DNA of 64,000 bases. Source: Chryseosolibacter sp964493505. GTDB taxonomy: Bacteria; Bacteroidota; Bacteroidia; Cytophagales; Cyclobacteriaceae. The stretch is taken from contig CAZBNP010000002.1 of NCBI GenBank assembly GCA_964493505.1, positions 124,001-188,000 of the forward strand. The letters are read 5' to 3'. Below the pieces are notes generated by a model that saw only the letters and a list, made by a program, of their open reading frames with translations, searched no databases and was not told the DNA's origin. A program made the translations under genes and the position numbers. Shown here piece after piece: positions 52,551-61,865 of this stretch. The first letter of the stretch is position 1, and each line of letters opens with the position of its first letter.

Positions 52551-54863
52551 ATGATCCTGAACCGAAACATCTCGCTTGCCATACTGTTCATGGTGTCGAT
52601 GCTGATCGTTTCCAAAACATCAGCGCAACGCAAAAAGAACAAAACAACCCTCGCACAGAAAGAGACAATCGTCATTACGGAAAACCAGGCAAGTCTCTAC
52701 CGGATCGTACTTCCTGCCTTCGCAACGGAGAACGAGAAAAAATCGGCCGAAGTTCTTCAGGATTACCTGTTGCAGATATCCGGCGCAGCACTGCCGATCC
52801 TCCACGCGCGAAAAGATACCAGCCAATACGAAATCTTACTGGGGCAGAACGACCGCCTCGGCAAAATCTCAGCTTCGATCGACTTCCACGCGTTAGGTGA
52901 CGATGGATTTGTGATTAAAACAGAGGGCACACGCCTGATCATCGCCGGTGGTCGCGGCAAGGGAACCTTGTATGGCGTATACACCTTCCTTGAAAAATAC
53001 CTGGATTGCCGGATGTATAGTGCTACCGTAAAACAAATACCGTCGCGCGACAAGATTGAACTGGAGAAGATTGACGACACGCAGATTCCAGTAACCAAAT
53101 TCCGCTACACACACTATCGCGGCACCTGGCATTCCGAATACACTAACTGGCACAAATTGAGTCACGACGAGAACGGCAACCGGACAGGCTGGGGATCGTG
53201 GGCCCACACATTCAACTCGTTGGTCCCACCCCGAACTTACTACGATGAACACCCGGAATACTATTCGGAAGTTCGAGGTAAGCGCATACCAACACAGTTG
53301 TGCCTTACCCACCCGGACGTCCTGCAGATCGCGACCCGAAATCTCCGAAGACGCATTGCGGCAAACCCGGAAGCAAAATACTGGTCGGTGAGTCAAAACG
53401 ACAACCGCGACTACTGCACTTGCGCCAACTGCAAGGCTATCGACGAACGCGAAGGGTCTCCCTCGGGATCGATGATCAATTTTGTCAACCAGATCGCCGA
53501 CGAGTTCCCCGACAAAATTATCTCTACGCTGGCGTATGAATACAGTCGCCATGCACCGCGATCAATCAAGCCGCGCGACAATGTTAACATCATGCTGTGC
53601 AGCATCGAAATCAACCGCGACAAACCCATCGACGAGGATTCGACAAGCACCGACTTTGCAACAGATGTTATAGAGTGGGGAAAGATCGCGAACGATATTA
53701 TCGTCTGGGACTATATCATTCAGTTCAACCACCTGGTGAGTCCATTTCCCAACCTCCACGTACTACAGCCAAACCTCCAGTTCTTTGCGAAGAACGGGGT
53801 GTCGGCCATGTTCGCACAAGGAAACCGGGAAGTAGGCGGTGAATTTGCGGAACTGCGCAGCTACCTTATTTCAAAGCTATTGTGGAACCCGTTTGAGAAT
53901 GTTGATTCGCTTATGAACGACTTCCTGCGCGGGTTTTATGGCGCTGCCGCACCCGTCATCCGGACATACATCGATGAAATGACCGAAGCGCTGCTCCTGT
54001 CGGGCAAACCATTGAGGATCTTCGGCAGTCCTATGGATGCGGAGAAAAGTTATCTTACCCCGGAGCGCCTGGCGCGGTACAATAGTCTTTTCGAAGAAGC
54101 AGAAGCGCGCGTCAAGGATCACCCCGAAATTCTCGAGCGCGTCCGCATAGCACGTCTACCTCTCCGGTACGCAATGATGGAGCAATCAAAAAAACATTTT
54201 GTGGGAAAACACGGCGTGTTTCAGCAGGTTGATGGCATGTGGAAAGCACGCGCAGACATCCGCGCAATGATCGATCCTTTTACCGACCTGCTTATCCGTC
54301 AGGGAGTCACGCAGCTGAAAGAATGGAGCACATCGCCAGAGGAGTATCGATCAGCCATGTACAGGTTGCTCGCGCAAGGAATGAATGAACACCTCGCGTT
54401 CGGCAAGCCAGTCACCTTTATCTCTCCTGAGCCGTCGCGTCTGCCAGCCAACGCTGCGTGGATACTCACCAATGGTATCCGAGCAAGCCACGATTACGAC
54501 TACAACTGGCTTGCTTTCTGGGGACAGGACCTTGAAGTGATTATCGACCTCGAAGAAGTCAAGGAAGTCCGGCGTATCGAATCCGCCTACTACCAATTCG
54601 CTCTCTGGCTTCGTATTCTGCCGAAGAACGTTGAGTACTTCCTGTCGGACGACGGTCAGCGTTTTACGTCCGTGGGAGTTGTGGAAAACACCTTGCCCAT
54701 CGACCAGTACGGCGCCCTCCAGCGAGATTTTATCCTCGAATTCGAACCACGGAAGGCGCGGTATATCAAAGTAAAAGCCACTTCCATTGGCGACACTCCG
54801 GCGTGGCATCCCGGCGGAGGAAGGACACCCAATATCCTGATCGATGAGATTGTGGTGGAGTAG
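52551..54863 (+). CDS. DUF4838 glycan-active protein with N-terminal GH67-like and C-terminal F5/8-type domains
   Basis: A 770-residue secreted protein. After the signal peptide (cleavage near TSAQ) residues about 45-150 resemble the alpha-glucuronidase/hexosaminidase N-terminal fold (SLYRIVLP, SAEVLQDYLLQISG, DGFVIKTEG). DUF4838 follows at about 190-460, with a CTCANCKAI segment near 285-293 and CSIEINRDKP. The C-terminal about 130 residues look like an F5/8 (discoidin) sugar-binding domain (SHDYDYNWLAFWGQDLEVI in part). It is probably a glycosidase-like enzyme of unknown substrate. It starts at ATG 52551, upstream of a sugar-type MFS transporter. Confidence 0.85.
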   Translation: MILNRNISLAILFMVSMLIVSKTSAQRKKNKTTLAQKETIVITENQASLYRIVLPAFATENEKKSAEVLQDYLLQISGAALPILHARKDTSQYEILLGQNDRLGKISASIDFHALGDDGFVIKTEGTRLIIAGGRGKGTLYGVYTFLEKYLDCRMYSATVKQIPSRDKIELEKIDDTQIPVTKFRYTHYRGTWHSEYTNWHKLSHDENGNRTGWGSWAHTFNSLVPPRTYYDEHPEYYSEVRGKRIPTQLCLTHPDVLQIATRNLRRRIAANPEAKYWSVSQNDNRDYCTCANCKAIDEREGSPSGSMINFVNQIADEFPDKIISTLAYEYSRHAPRSIKPRDNVNIMLCSIEINRDKPIDEDSTSTDFATDVIEWGKIANDIIVWDYIIQFNHLVSPFPNLHVLQPNLQFFAKNGVSAMFAQGNREVGGEFAELRSYLISKLLWNPFENVDSLMNDFLRGFYGAAAPVIRTYIDEMTEALLLSGKPLRIFGSPMDAEKSYLTPERLARYNSLFEEAEARVKDHPEILERVRIARLPLRYAMMEQSKKHFVGKHGVFQQVDGMWKARADIRAMIDPFTDLLIRQGVTQLKEWSTSPEEYRSAMYRLLAQGMNEHLAFGKPVTFISPEPSRLPANAAWILTNGIRASHDYDYNWLAFWGQDLEVIIDLEEVKEVRRIESAYYQFALWLRILPKNVEYFLSDDGQRFTSVGVVENTLPIDQYGALQRDFILEFEPRKARYIKVKATSIGDTPAWHPGGGRTPNILIDEIVVE

Positions 54864-54878
54864 AAGTGGTGTAAGAGC

Positions 54879-54911
54879 TTTGAATTTTCAATCCTAAAAT
54901 GCCTATATTTC
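54879..54911 (+). promoter_or_regulatory. Near-consensus promoter of the MFS gene
   Basis: TTTG (54879-54882), 21 nt, TATATTTC (54904-54911): one mismatch in the last base of the TAnnTTTG box. The predicted start is near 54918, 24 nt before the ATG. Confidence 0.4.
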
Positions 54912-54941
54912 AATGCTAAATCTAAACCAACACTCAGACTT

Positions 54942-56159
54942 ATGACCGACAGCAACAGCAAAAGACTCTTTTACGGCAGTTGTTTTGCATTGATCACGAC
55001 CGCCTTCTCCTTTGCTATAAGGACAGGAGTTCTCAACGAATTGGGAGAGACCTTTCAACTCTCGGCAACTCAACTCGGCTTTATCAATCAAATGTGGTTC
55101 CTCGGGTTCCCGATCTCCATGGTACTCGGTGGGATCTTCTACAATGTAATGGGCCCGAAGCGTATTATGCAGATCGCTTTTTTCGCACACGCCGCGGGTC
55201 TCTTGCTGACCATGTTCTCCGGCGCTTACTCCGGGCTTCTTGTCGGAATGCTACTGATTGGTATCGGTAATGGCTGTACGGAAGCTGCCTGTAATCCAAT
55301 GATCGCTACCGCATACACAGGCAGAACGATGAACACCCTGATGAACCGCTTCCACATGTGGTTCCCGGGAGGTATCTTCCTTGGCAGTCTGCTTTCTTTC
55401 GGAATGACAGGCCTTGGATGGGGATGGCAAATGCAGTTCGCAATTATTATCATTCCAACCCTGATATACGCTTACCTTTTCTGGGGGCAAAAGTTTCCGG
55501 AACCTTCGGGGGAAGCAGGTTCCCTGGGATCCAACGTGAAAGCTATGGTGACAAACCCGCTGTTCTATTTCATTTGTATCTGTATGACACTCACCGCGAT
55601 CTCCGAGTTCGGTCCGCAGCAATGGACATCACTGATCCTCTCAGCAAGTGGCGCGGAGCCGATGATTATCCTCGCGCTCGTAACCGGTCTTATGGCTGTA
55701 GGAAGATACTTCGGTGGCGACTTCGTTCACAAATTTGACCAGACCGGCGTATTGCTCGGCTCGGCGGTGTTCACTGCACTCGGTATTTACCTCCTCGGCA
55801 CTCAGACGGGAGGTATGGCCTACGTCGCAGCAATTGTTTTCGCTGTGGGGGTGTGCTATTTCTGGCCCAACATGCTTGGCTTTACCGCCGAAAAAATGCC
55901 CAGGACCGGTGCGATCGGCTTGTCTATCGTCGGAGCCTTCGGTATGTTTTCAACTTCTATCTGGCAGCCTATTATCGGAGGATGGATAGATTCAGCTCGT
56001 GTGACAGGCGCCGCCGCCGGACTCTCAGGCGACAGTCTTGAACTCGCTGCCGGACAATCCACTCTTCAGACGATGACGATCTTCCCGCTGATCCTGATCG
56101 TATTGTTCATCATCCTGCTGTTCTGGACCCGCAGCCAGAAGCAGGCAGCTGCGGTGTAA
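54942..56159 (+). CDS. MFS sugar transporter
   Basis: A 405-residue inner-membrane major facilitator with about twelve hydrophobic segments. The N-terminal half has QMWFLGFPISMVLGGIFYN, GPKRIMQ as the loop 2-3 motif and GIGNGCTEAACNP in TM4-5; the C-terminal half is similarly built. The pattern is like FucP/NagP-type sugar carriers of Bacteroidota, so a monosaccharide substrate is likely but not shown. It starts at ATG 54942, followed by a strong terminator. Confidence 0.88.
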   Translation: MTDSNSKRLFYGSCFALITTAFSFAIRTGVLNELGETFQLSATQLGFINQMWFLGFPISMVLGGIFYNVMGPKRIMQIAFFAHAAGLLLTMFSGAYSGLLVGMLLIGIGNGCTEAACNPMIATAYTGRTMNTLMNRFHMWFPGGIFLGSLLSFGMTGLGWGWQMQFAIIIIPTLIYAYLFWGQKFPEPSGEAGSLGSNVKAMVTNPLFYFICICMTLTAISEFGPQQWTSLILSASGAEPMIILALVTGLMAVGRYFGGDFVHKFDQTGVLLGSAVFTALGIYLLGTQTGGMAYVAAIVFAVGVCYFWPNMLGFTAEKMPRTGAIGLSIVGAFGMFSTSIWQPIIGGWIDSARVTGAAAGLSGDSLELAAGQSTLQTMTIFPLILIVLFIILLFWTRSQKQAAAV

Positions 56160-56183
56160 TCGCCCGCACGGATTTCAGATCAC

Positions 56184-56212
56184 AAAAAACCGCTCACCCT
56201 GAGCGGTTTTTG
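56184..56212 (+). terminator. Bidirectional rho-independent terminator
   Basis: Stem ACCGCTCA (56189-56196)/TGAGCGGT (56200-56207) with loop CCC, flanked by an A-run before and a T-run after, so it can work on both strands. It lies 30 nt after the MFS stop. Confidence 0.88.
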
Positions 56213-56265
56213 TGTTTACACGCGGAATAAAGGCCGCTGGCCTGGCGGAATAGCTGTAATATGTC

Positions 56266-56292
56266 TTCGCACACAATTGAATTGTGCGCGAA
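56266..56292. promoter_or_regulatory. 27-bp near-perfect palindrome upstream of the LacI-type gene
   Basis: TTCGCACACAATT, central G, AATTGTGCGCGAA: thirteen paired positions with one mismatch. There is no T-tract, so an operator for the adjacent LacI-type regulator is more likely than a terminator, although LacI operators usually have an even CG centre. Confidence 0.6.
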
Positions 56293-56409
56293 CACGCAGG
56301 TAGACCCGATATTTTTCCTTTTCTTTGAAAAAAGCGCTCTTTGTCGACGGGCAGCGCGAATGCTCGTTCTGACCAAAGAGCGTACCCTGACACTCGTATC
56401 AACTGCGCA

Positions 56410-57474
56410 ATGAACCCGAGGAATATCCGAATCAAAGATATCGCCCAACTGGCCGGCGTCTCAAAAGGCACTGTAGACAGAGTTCTGCATAAACGCGGAC
56501 GCGTGTCTGCGGAAGCACATCAAAAGGTAATGAAGGTTCTGGAAGAGATAGACTACAAACCCAACCTGATAGCCAGAACACTCAGCTCAAGTAAGACCTA
56601 TCGCATTTTTGCTCTTCTCCCCGACCCTGCGGCCGACGAGTACTGGCGTCATGCCGAATCCGGTATCCGACAGGCTCAGGTTGAATGGGCGCACTACAAT
56701 GTGAATTTGAAGGTGCTCCCGTTTGAGCTGTACAGCAAGGACTCTTTCAAGGAAAAAGCGCGTGAAACCCTGCTCGCAAAACCGGATGGTGTCATCACCG
56801 CGCCTATCTTCTACGATGAAGCACTCGTGTTCTTCAAGGATCTGAAAAGTGCTGATATACCATACGTACTTTTCAACACCAACATCCCCGAGGTTGAACC
56901 GCTCAGCTTTATCGGACAGGATTTATTTCACAGCGGAAAGGTCGGCGCCGAACTCATGTATATCGGACAATCCAACGGCGGCAAACTCGCTATCCTTCAC
57001 CTCGATGAAGATATTCATAATTCCGTTCACCTTCTCGAGAAAGAACGCGGATTCAGGGAGTATTTTCAAAACAAACCTACCGCCTCCTTTGAGATCAACG
57101 CTACCAGCCTGAACCCAAACGACTCCGGATTTGAATCTCGCCTCGACGAAGTACTCAACCATCCCGCCTTAACCGGGATCTTCGTCAGCACATCCAAAGG
57201 TACGTCGGTAGTAGCCAGCCGGCTCGAGAAACGTGGCAAAGAAAACATACGACTGATCGGATACGATATCCTTGAGCAGAACCTCAAGTATCTCCAACGC
57301 GGAACGATCGACTTTCTCATCAATCAGAATCCAAAAAGGCAGGCTTTCCTGAGCATCGCCCACCTCGTCAATCATTTGATCTTCAAGAAACTTACCCCCG
57401 GTCAGGATTTATTTCCGCTTGAAGTAATTACACAGCAAAATGTTGACTCATACCTCGGTTCGGGTATACATTGA
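56410..57474 (+). CDS. LacI-family transcriptional regulator
   Basis: A 354-residue regulator. The N-terminal HTH (IRIKDIAQLAGVSKGTVDRVL, residues 5-25) and hinge region (NLIARTLSSSKTYRI) are typical LacI; a periplasmic-binding-like sensor domain fills 60-340. The sensor resembles ribose/autoinducer-type sugar-binding domains. ATG 56410 begins the HTH; the TTG at 56341 would add 23 unrelated residues. It stands before the amidohydrolase-dehydrogenase operon and after the MFS gene, and probably controls one or both. A 27-bp palindrome lies upstream. Confidence 0.93.
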   Translation: MNPRNIRIKDIAQLAGVSKGTVDRVLHKRGRVSAEAHQKVMKVLEEIDYKPNLIARTLSSSKTYRIFALLPDPAADEYWRHAESGIRQAQVEWAHYNVNLKVLPFELYSKDSFKEKARETLLAKPDGVITAPIFYDEALVFFKDLKSADIPYVLFNTNIPEVEPLSFIGQDLFHSGKVGAELMYIGQSNGGKLAILHLDEDIHNSVHLLEKERGFREYFQNKPTASFEINATSLNPNDSGFESRLDEVLNHPALTGIFVSTSKGTSVVASRLEKRGKENIRLIGYDILEQNLKYLQRGTIDFLINQNPKRQAFLSIAHLVNHLIFKKLTPGQDLFPLEVITQQNVDSYLGSGIH

Positions 57475-57539
57475 GCCCTCACGGTAAACAGATCGACGAC
57501 AGATCTGCACAAACACCGGATACAGATAATTATTACAAT

Positions 57540-58781
57540 ATGAGACTCAGAGCCTTAGTGTTCACCAGCTTTCTTTTGTTGATCGCGTCGTCAGCTTTTT
57601 CACAAACCATCGACCTGTTGATCAGAAATGGTCATGTAATTGATCCGAAAAACCGGATAGATGGTGTTATGGATGTTGCCATCCGTGAAAACCAGATTGT
57701 TCAGGTTGCGCGCAACATCACCACACCCGCAAAGAAAGTCATTGATGCAAAAGGGATGTATGTTACACCGGGACTGATTGACCTACACGGTCACCATTTT
57801 TTCGGTACGGAACCCAACCGATATATAAGCAACAGTTTTGTATCGGTTCCACCCGACGGATTCACGTTCCGCGTTGGAGTAACCACGGCAGTGGATGCCG
57901 GTGGCGCCGGCTGGAGAAATTTTGATACGTTCAAAGAGAATGTCATCAAACGCTCACGCACCCGCGTATTGGCATTTCTGAACATAGTAGGTTCAGGCAT
58001 GAGCGGTGGAGCATTCGAGCAAAATGTCGCAGACATGGATCCCAAACTAGCCGCGATCTGCGCACGCAACAACCAGGAGTTTATCGTCGGTATCAAACTT
58101 GCGCATTACGAAGGAAATGACTGGATCGCCACCGAGCGTACCGTTGAAGCAGGGAAACAAGCCGGTGTACCGGCTATGATAGATTTCGGCCGCTCAAAAG
58201 AACCTTATCTCTCTCTTCGCACGCTTACTCTGGAAAAACTTCGTCCCGGCGACATCTTTACCCATTGCTACGGCGGTGTACCAGGCCGCGAAAAGGTTGT
58301 GGAAGACGGTAAACTACAGTCGTGGACACTCGAAGCGCAAAAGCGCGGTATCGTATTCGACGTCGGCCACGGCGGAGGAAGCTTTTTGTTTCAACAGGCC
58401 ATCCCCGCAATCAAACAGGGACTCAAGCCCAACACCATCAGCACCGATCTCCACACGGGAAGTATGAATGGTGGGATGAAAGACATGCTCAATATCATGT
58501 CGAAACTCCTCCACTGCGGACTCACGCTCAACGAAGTGATCACCGCATCCACGTGGAATCCCGCACAAGCCATCAACCGCACCGAGCTGGGCAACCTCAG
58601 CGCAGGATCACCGGCCGACATCGCTGTGTTCAGCCTGGATAAGGGAACCTTCGGTTTCATCGACGTCAGCGGCTCAAAAATCACCGGCGACAAAAAACTC
58701 ACATGCCAGCTCACCGTGCGTGACGGACGCGTGGTTTGGGATCTTAACGGTATGGGAGCCCGACCTTATAATCCGCAATAG
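57540..58781 (+). CDS. Secreted amidohydrolase/deacetylase (EF_0837-like)
   Basis: A 413-residue metal-dependent amidohydrolase with a Sec signal (cleavage near AFSQ, 18-22). The metal motif is HGH (83-85) in LIDLHGHH. The early segment IDLLIRNGHVIDPKNRIDG and later HCYGG and DLHTGSMNG mark the dihydroorotase/EF_0837-type deacetylase branch. ATG 57540 starts the signal; the TTG at 57471 overlaps the LacI stop. EF_0837-type enzymes are usually cytoplasmic and encoded with SelA-like PLP enzymes in amino-sugar acid pathways; here both are exported. The substrate is inferred to be an N-acyl compound. Confidence 0.88.
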   Translation: MRLRALVFTSFLLLIASSAFSQTIDLLIRNGHVIDPKNRIDGVMDVAIRENQIVQVARNITTPAKKVIDAKGMYVTPGLIDLHGHHFFGTEPNRYISNSFVSVPPDGFTFRVGVTTAVDAGGAGWRNFDTFKENVIKRSRTRVLAFLNIVGSGMSGGAFEQNVADMDPKLAAICARNNQEFIVGIKLAHYEGNDWIATERTVEAGKQAGVPAMIDFGRSKEPYLSLRTLTLEKLRPGDIFTHCYGGVPGREKVVEDGKLQSWTLEAQKRGIVFDVGHGGGSFLFQQAIPAIKQGLKPNTISTDLHTGSMNGGMKDMLNIMSKLLHCGLTLNEVITASTWNPAQAINRTELGNLSAGSPADIAVFSLDKGTFGFIDVSGSKITGDKKLTCQLTVRDGRVVWDLNGMGARPYNPQ

Positions 58782-58797
58782 CGAGACAGCAACGGAA

Positions 58798-60588
58798 ATG
58801 AAGGGTGTTTTCCATAGTAAGATAGTAAAGCGTTCATCATCGACGGTGCGATCACCTGCCCTAAGATCATACTCACTCTTCGTATGTATGCTCGTTATCG
58901 CGCTGGCGAGATGCTCACCGGAGCTTGAATTGCCACCAGGCGACTCCGACAATGGAGGATTGTTTCTTCCGGAAGGTTTTGAAGCCGTGGTGGTGGTAGA
59001 CAGCCTTAAGGGACGCGCGCGCCACCTGGCCGTCAACGACAACGGCGATATCTATGTAAAAGCAAGATTTTCCGAGTCCGGGGGCAACATCGCACTCCGC
59101 GACACAACCGGCGACGGAAAAGCTGATATCGTCGTTCACTGGGGCGACTATCACAACGATGGCCCATACGGAACCGGGATGAGGGTGTACAACGGATACC
59201 TTTACTTCAGTTCACAACTGATGGTTTACCGCATGAAACTGCAGCCAGGCAAGCTGGTTCCCGACAGCGAGATCGAAGTAATGCTAATCGACGATCATCC
59301 GCACGGTAGTCACGAACATGTAGCCAAGCCGTTAGCGTTCGACCAGGATGGCAACATGTACGTTCCCTTCGGCGCAAACTCCAACAATTGCCAGGAAGTG
59401 AACCGCACACCCTACTCGAAAGGGATCGACCCCTGTCCGCTACTGGAAGACCACGGCGGTATCTGGAGATTCGATGCAAACAAACCCAACCAGACCCAGC
59501 GCGATGGCTACCGGTTTGCATCCGGATTACGCAGCGTTGTAGGCATTGACTGGAATAAGGCCCATGATAACCTTTACGCCGTGCTACACGGCAGAGACGA
59601 TTTGATGAGGCTCTGGCCCAATGTGTACAACGCCTGGCAAAGCGCAGAGCTTCCCTCGGAAGAATTTATGAGGATCGAGGATGGTACGCACGCAGGCTGG
59701 CCATACTGCTATTACGATCAGTTGAAAGAACAAAAACTACTCGCACCTGAATACGGCGGAGACGGCACGATCGTAGGCGACTGCGATCAGTACGACAAAC
59801 CGTTGATAGGCTTTCCCGGCCACTGGGCACCCAATGACATCCTCTTCTATACAGGCACTCAATATCCGGAGCGATACCGGAACGGAGCGTTTATTGCGTT
59901 TCACGGATCCACCAACCGCGGCCCCTACCCGCAGGCCGGGTACATAATCGGATTCGTTCCCTTCAAAGATGGTCAGCCTTCCGGTCCATGGGAAGTCTTT
60001 GCCGATGGCTTCGCGGGCATAGATACTATCCGGAACGCCAACGCCAGCCTCTACCGCCCGATGGGAGTCGCCATGGGACCGGACGGATCACTCTACGTTT
60101 CTGATACAGAGAAAGGCAAGATATGGCGTATCCTGTTCAAAGGCGACAGGAAGCTATTCGGCACCGCTCAACTGGCGGCGATGGAAGAACGCAAAACCAC
60201 CGCGATCAATATACGGCAACCACACCCCGAGCAGGATAACCTGCGAAAGCAAGCGATCCCGGAACCTCAGCGTCTTTATCAAACCTATTGCGCAAGCTGT
60301 CACCAGCACAACGGACAAGGCGCATCGGGGCGCTTTCCGAGCCTCGCCAATGTATCGTGGGTCACGGGCAATAAGGACCTGCTCATCAGTATTGTCCTGA
60401 AGGGAATGGAAGGACCCATCGAGGTGAATGGAGAACAATTTAATGGTACCATGCCGGAACACAGTTTCCTGAGTGACGAACAAGTAGCAAAAGTGTTAAC
60501 TTACGTAAGACAAAGTTTCGGAAATACAGCGAGCGCCGTAACAAAAGAAGAAGTTACGGCGGTGCGCGAAGCACTTGCTCAACCGTAG
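58798..60588 (+). CDS. Lipoprotein sugar dehydrogenase (PQQ/sorbosone-type propeller) with cytochrome c domain
   Basis: A 597-residue lipoprotein (ALARC, Cys39). Residues about 55-470 form a glucose/sorbosone dehydrogenase-like beta-propeller (LPEGFEAVVVVD, HGSHEHVAKPLAFDQDG, GLRSVVGIDWN, DGTHAGWPYCYYD, GPDGSLYVSDTEKGKIWRI, given as separate motifs). The C-terminus is a c-type cytochrome with CASCH at 498-502 and a likely Met ligand in GTMPEH. It would oxidise a sugar and reduce haem in the periplasm. ATG 58798 starts the signal; the GTG at 58720 overlaps the upstream gene. Confidence 0.87.
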   Translation: MKGVFHSKIVKRSSSTVRSPALRSYSLFVCMLVIALARCSPELELPPGDSDNGGLFLPEGFEAVVVVDSLKGRARHLAVNDNGDIYVKARFSESGGNIALRDTTGDGKADIVVHWGDYHNDGPYGTGMRVYNGYLYFSSQLMVYRMKLQPGKLVPDSEIEVMLIDDHPHGSHEHVAKPLAFDQDGNMYVPFGANSNNCQEVNRTPYSKGIDPCPLLEDHGGIWRFDANKPNQTQRDGYRFASGLRSVVGIDWNKAHDNLYAVLHGRDDLMRLWPNVYNAWQSAELPSEEFMRIEDGTHAGWPYCYYDQLKEQKLLAPEYGGDGTIVGDCDQYDKPLIGFPGHWAPNDILFYTGTQYPERYRNGAFIAFHGSTNRGPYPQAGYIIGFVPFKDGQPSGPWEVFADGFAGIDTIRNANASLYRPMGVAMGPDGSLYVSDTEKGKIWRILFKGDRKLFGTAQLAAMEERKTTAINIRQPHPEQDNLRKQAIPEPQRLYQTYCASCHQHNGQGASGRFPSLANVSWVTGNKDLLISIVLKGMEGPIEVNGEQFNGTMPEHSFLSDEQVAKVLTYVRQSFGNTASAVTKEEVTAVREALAQP

Positions 60589-60655
60589 CCGGCTGACCCG
60601 GGCGGTTCGCCTATCGGGATTGATAATGCTATTGCCACCGTTAAAGAACAGAAGA

Positions 60656-61861
60656 ATGACAAAAAGACGAGAATTACTGAAGGGGTTGATAACCTTGCCA
60701 CTCGCAGGCGCCGTTGCCGGTAGCAAGGCTTTCGCAGCGCCCGTAGCCGATACACCACGCGACTACTTCAAAGAGCTTGGCATAAGAACCTTTATCAATG
60801 CCGCGGGTACCTACACTGTACTCACTGCATCGCTCATGCCTCCGGAAGTCATTAAAGCGATCACCTATGCCGCGACCCAGTATGTAAGCCTCAATGAAAT
60901 TCAAGAGAAGGTAGGTGAGAGAATCGCCGAACTACTCAAGTGTGAGGCAGCGATGGTCACTGCCGGCGCCGCATCGGCGATTACGCTGGGAACCGCCGGC
61001 GTTATCACCGGTGGCGATCCGAAGAAGGCCGCGATGATTCCCAACGACCTTACCGGTATGAAATCGGAAGTGATCATTCAGAAGTCGCATTACATCGGAT
61101 ACGTTCACGGCATCAGGAGCTGCGGCGCAAAAATCATTGAAGTGGAAACCCGGAAACAACTGGAAGCCGCTATCAACGAAAAGACCGCGATGATGTGGTT
61201 CTACAACAATCAGAATCCTATCGGCAGAATTCGCGATGAGGAATTTGTCGCAATCGGAAAAAAGCACGGCATCCCTACGTTCAACGACTGCGCTGCCGAT
61301 GTGCCGCCGATAGAGAATTTCTGGAAATACACGCAGATGGGCTTCGACCTCGTATGTTTCTCCGGAGGAAAAGGCATCCGCGGACCGCAAAGCGCCGGCC
61401 TGTTGCTCGGCCGTAAAGACCTGATAAAAGCCGCGCTACGCAACGCGCCTCCCTACGGCGAGACTGTCGGACGTGGCATGAAAGTCAACAAGGAGGAGAT
61501 CCTCGGCATGCTTGTCGCGCTCGAACTCTTCCTCGCGCGCGACCATGCGGCGGAATGGAAGGTCTGGGAACAGCAGGTACGGGTAATCCACGATGCCGTC
61601 GCATCGGTGCCCGGAGTAAAAGCGGAAATGCACGTGCCCGAAATCGCCAACCACGTACCATCGCTGAGAATATCCTGGAACAACAAGGTGAACGCGACAC
61701 CCGCCGGAATAAAAAATTCGTTGCGCGATGGCCACCCCTCGATAGCGGTTATCGATGACAAAGAGTCTATCAACATCACAACCTGGATGATGATACCGGG
61801 GCAGGAACGAATTGTCGCCAGCAGACTGAAGGACTTATTTGAACAAGCGGCAAAAAGCTGA
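60656..61861 (+). CDS. Tat-exported SelA-like/class-V PLP-dependent enzyme
   Basis: A 401-residue PLP enzyme of the SelA-related (D-glucosaminate-6-phosphate ammonia-lyase/DgaE-like) group. The N-terminus carries KRRELLK, a twin-arginine signal with cleavage near AFAAP, so the folded cofactor-loaded enzyme would be exported. The Schiff-base Lys239 is in SGGKGIRGPQSAGLLLG. ATG 60656 starts the Tat signal; the TTG at 60575 overlaps the upstream stop. It is in one operon with an amidohydrolase and a haem sugar dehydrogenase. A lyase or aminotransferase acting on an amino sugar acid is inferred. Confidence 0.85.
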   Translation: MTKRRELLKGLITLPLAGAVAGSKAFAAPVADTPRDYFKELGIRTFINAAGTYTVLTASLMPPEVIKAITYAATQYVSLNEIQEKVGERIAELLKCEAAMVTAGAASAITLGTAGVITGGDPKKAAMIPNDLTGMKSEVIIQKSHYIGYVHGIRSCGAKIIEVETRKQLEAAINEKTAMMWFYNNQNPIGRIRDEEFVAIGKKHGIPTFNDCAADVPPIENFWKYTQMGFDLVCFSGGKGIRGPQSAGLLLGRKDLIKAALRNAPPYGETVGRGMKVNKEEILGMLVALELFLARDHAAEWKVWEQQVRVIHDAVASVPGVKAEMHVPEIANHVPSLRISWNNKVNATPAGIKNSLRDGHPSIAVIDDKESINITTWMMIPGQERIVASRLKDLFEQAAKS

Positions 61862-61865
61862 GGAC

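Noticed and set aside
52340..52675. Minus-strand ORF across the three-way junction
   Set aside because: It overlaps the small gene end and the DUF4838 start in antisense and has no domain.
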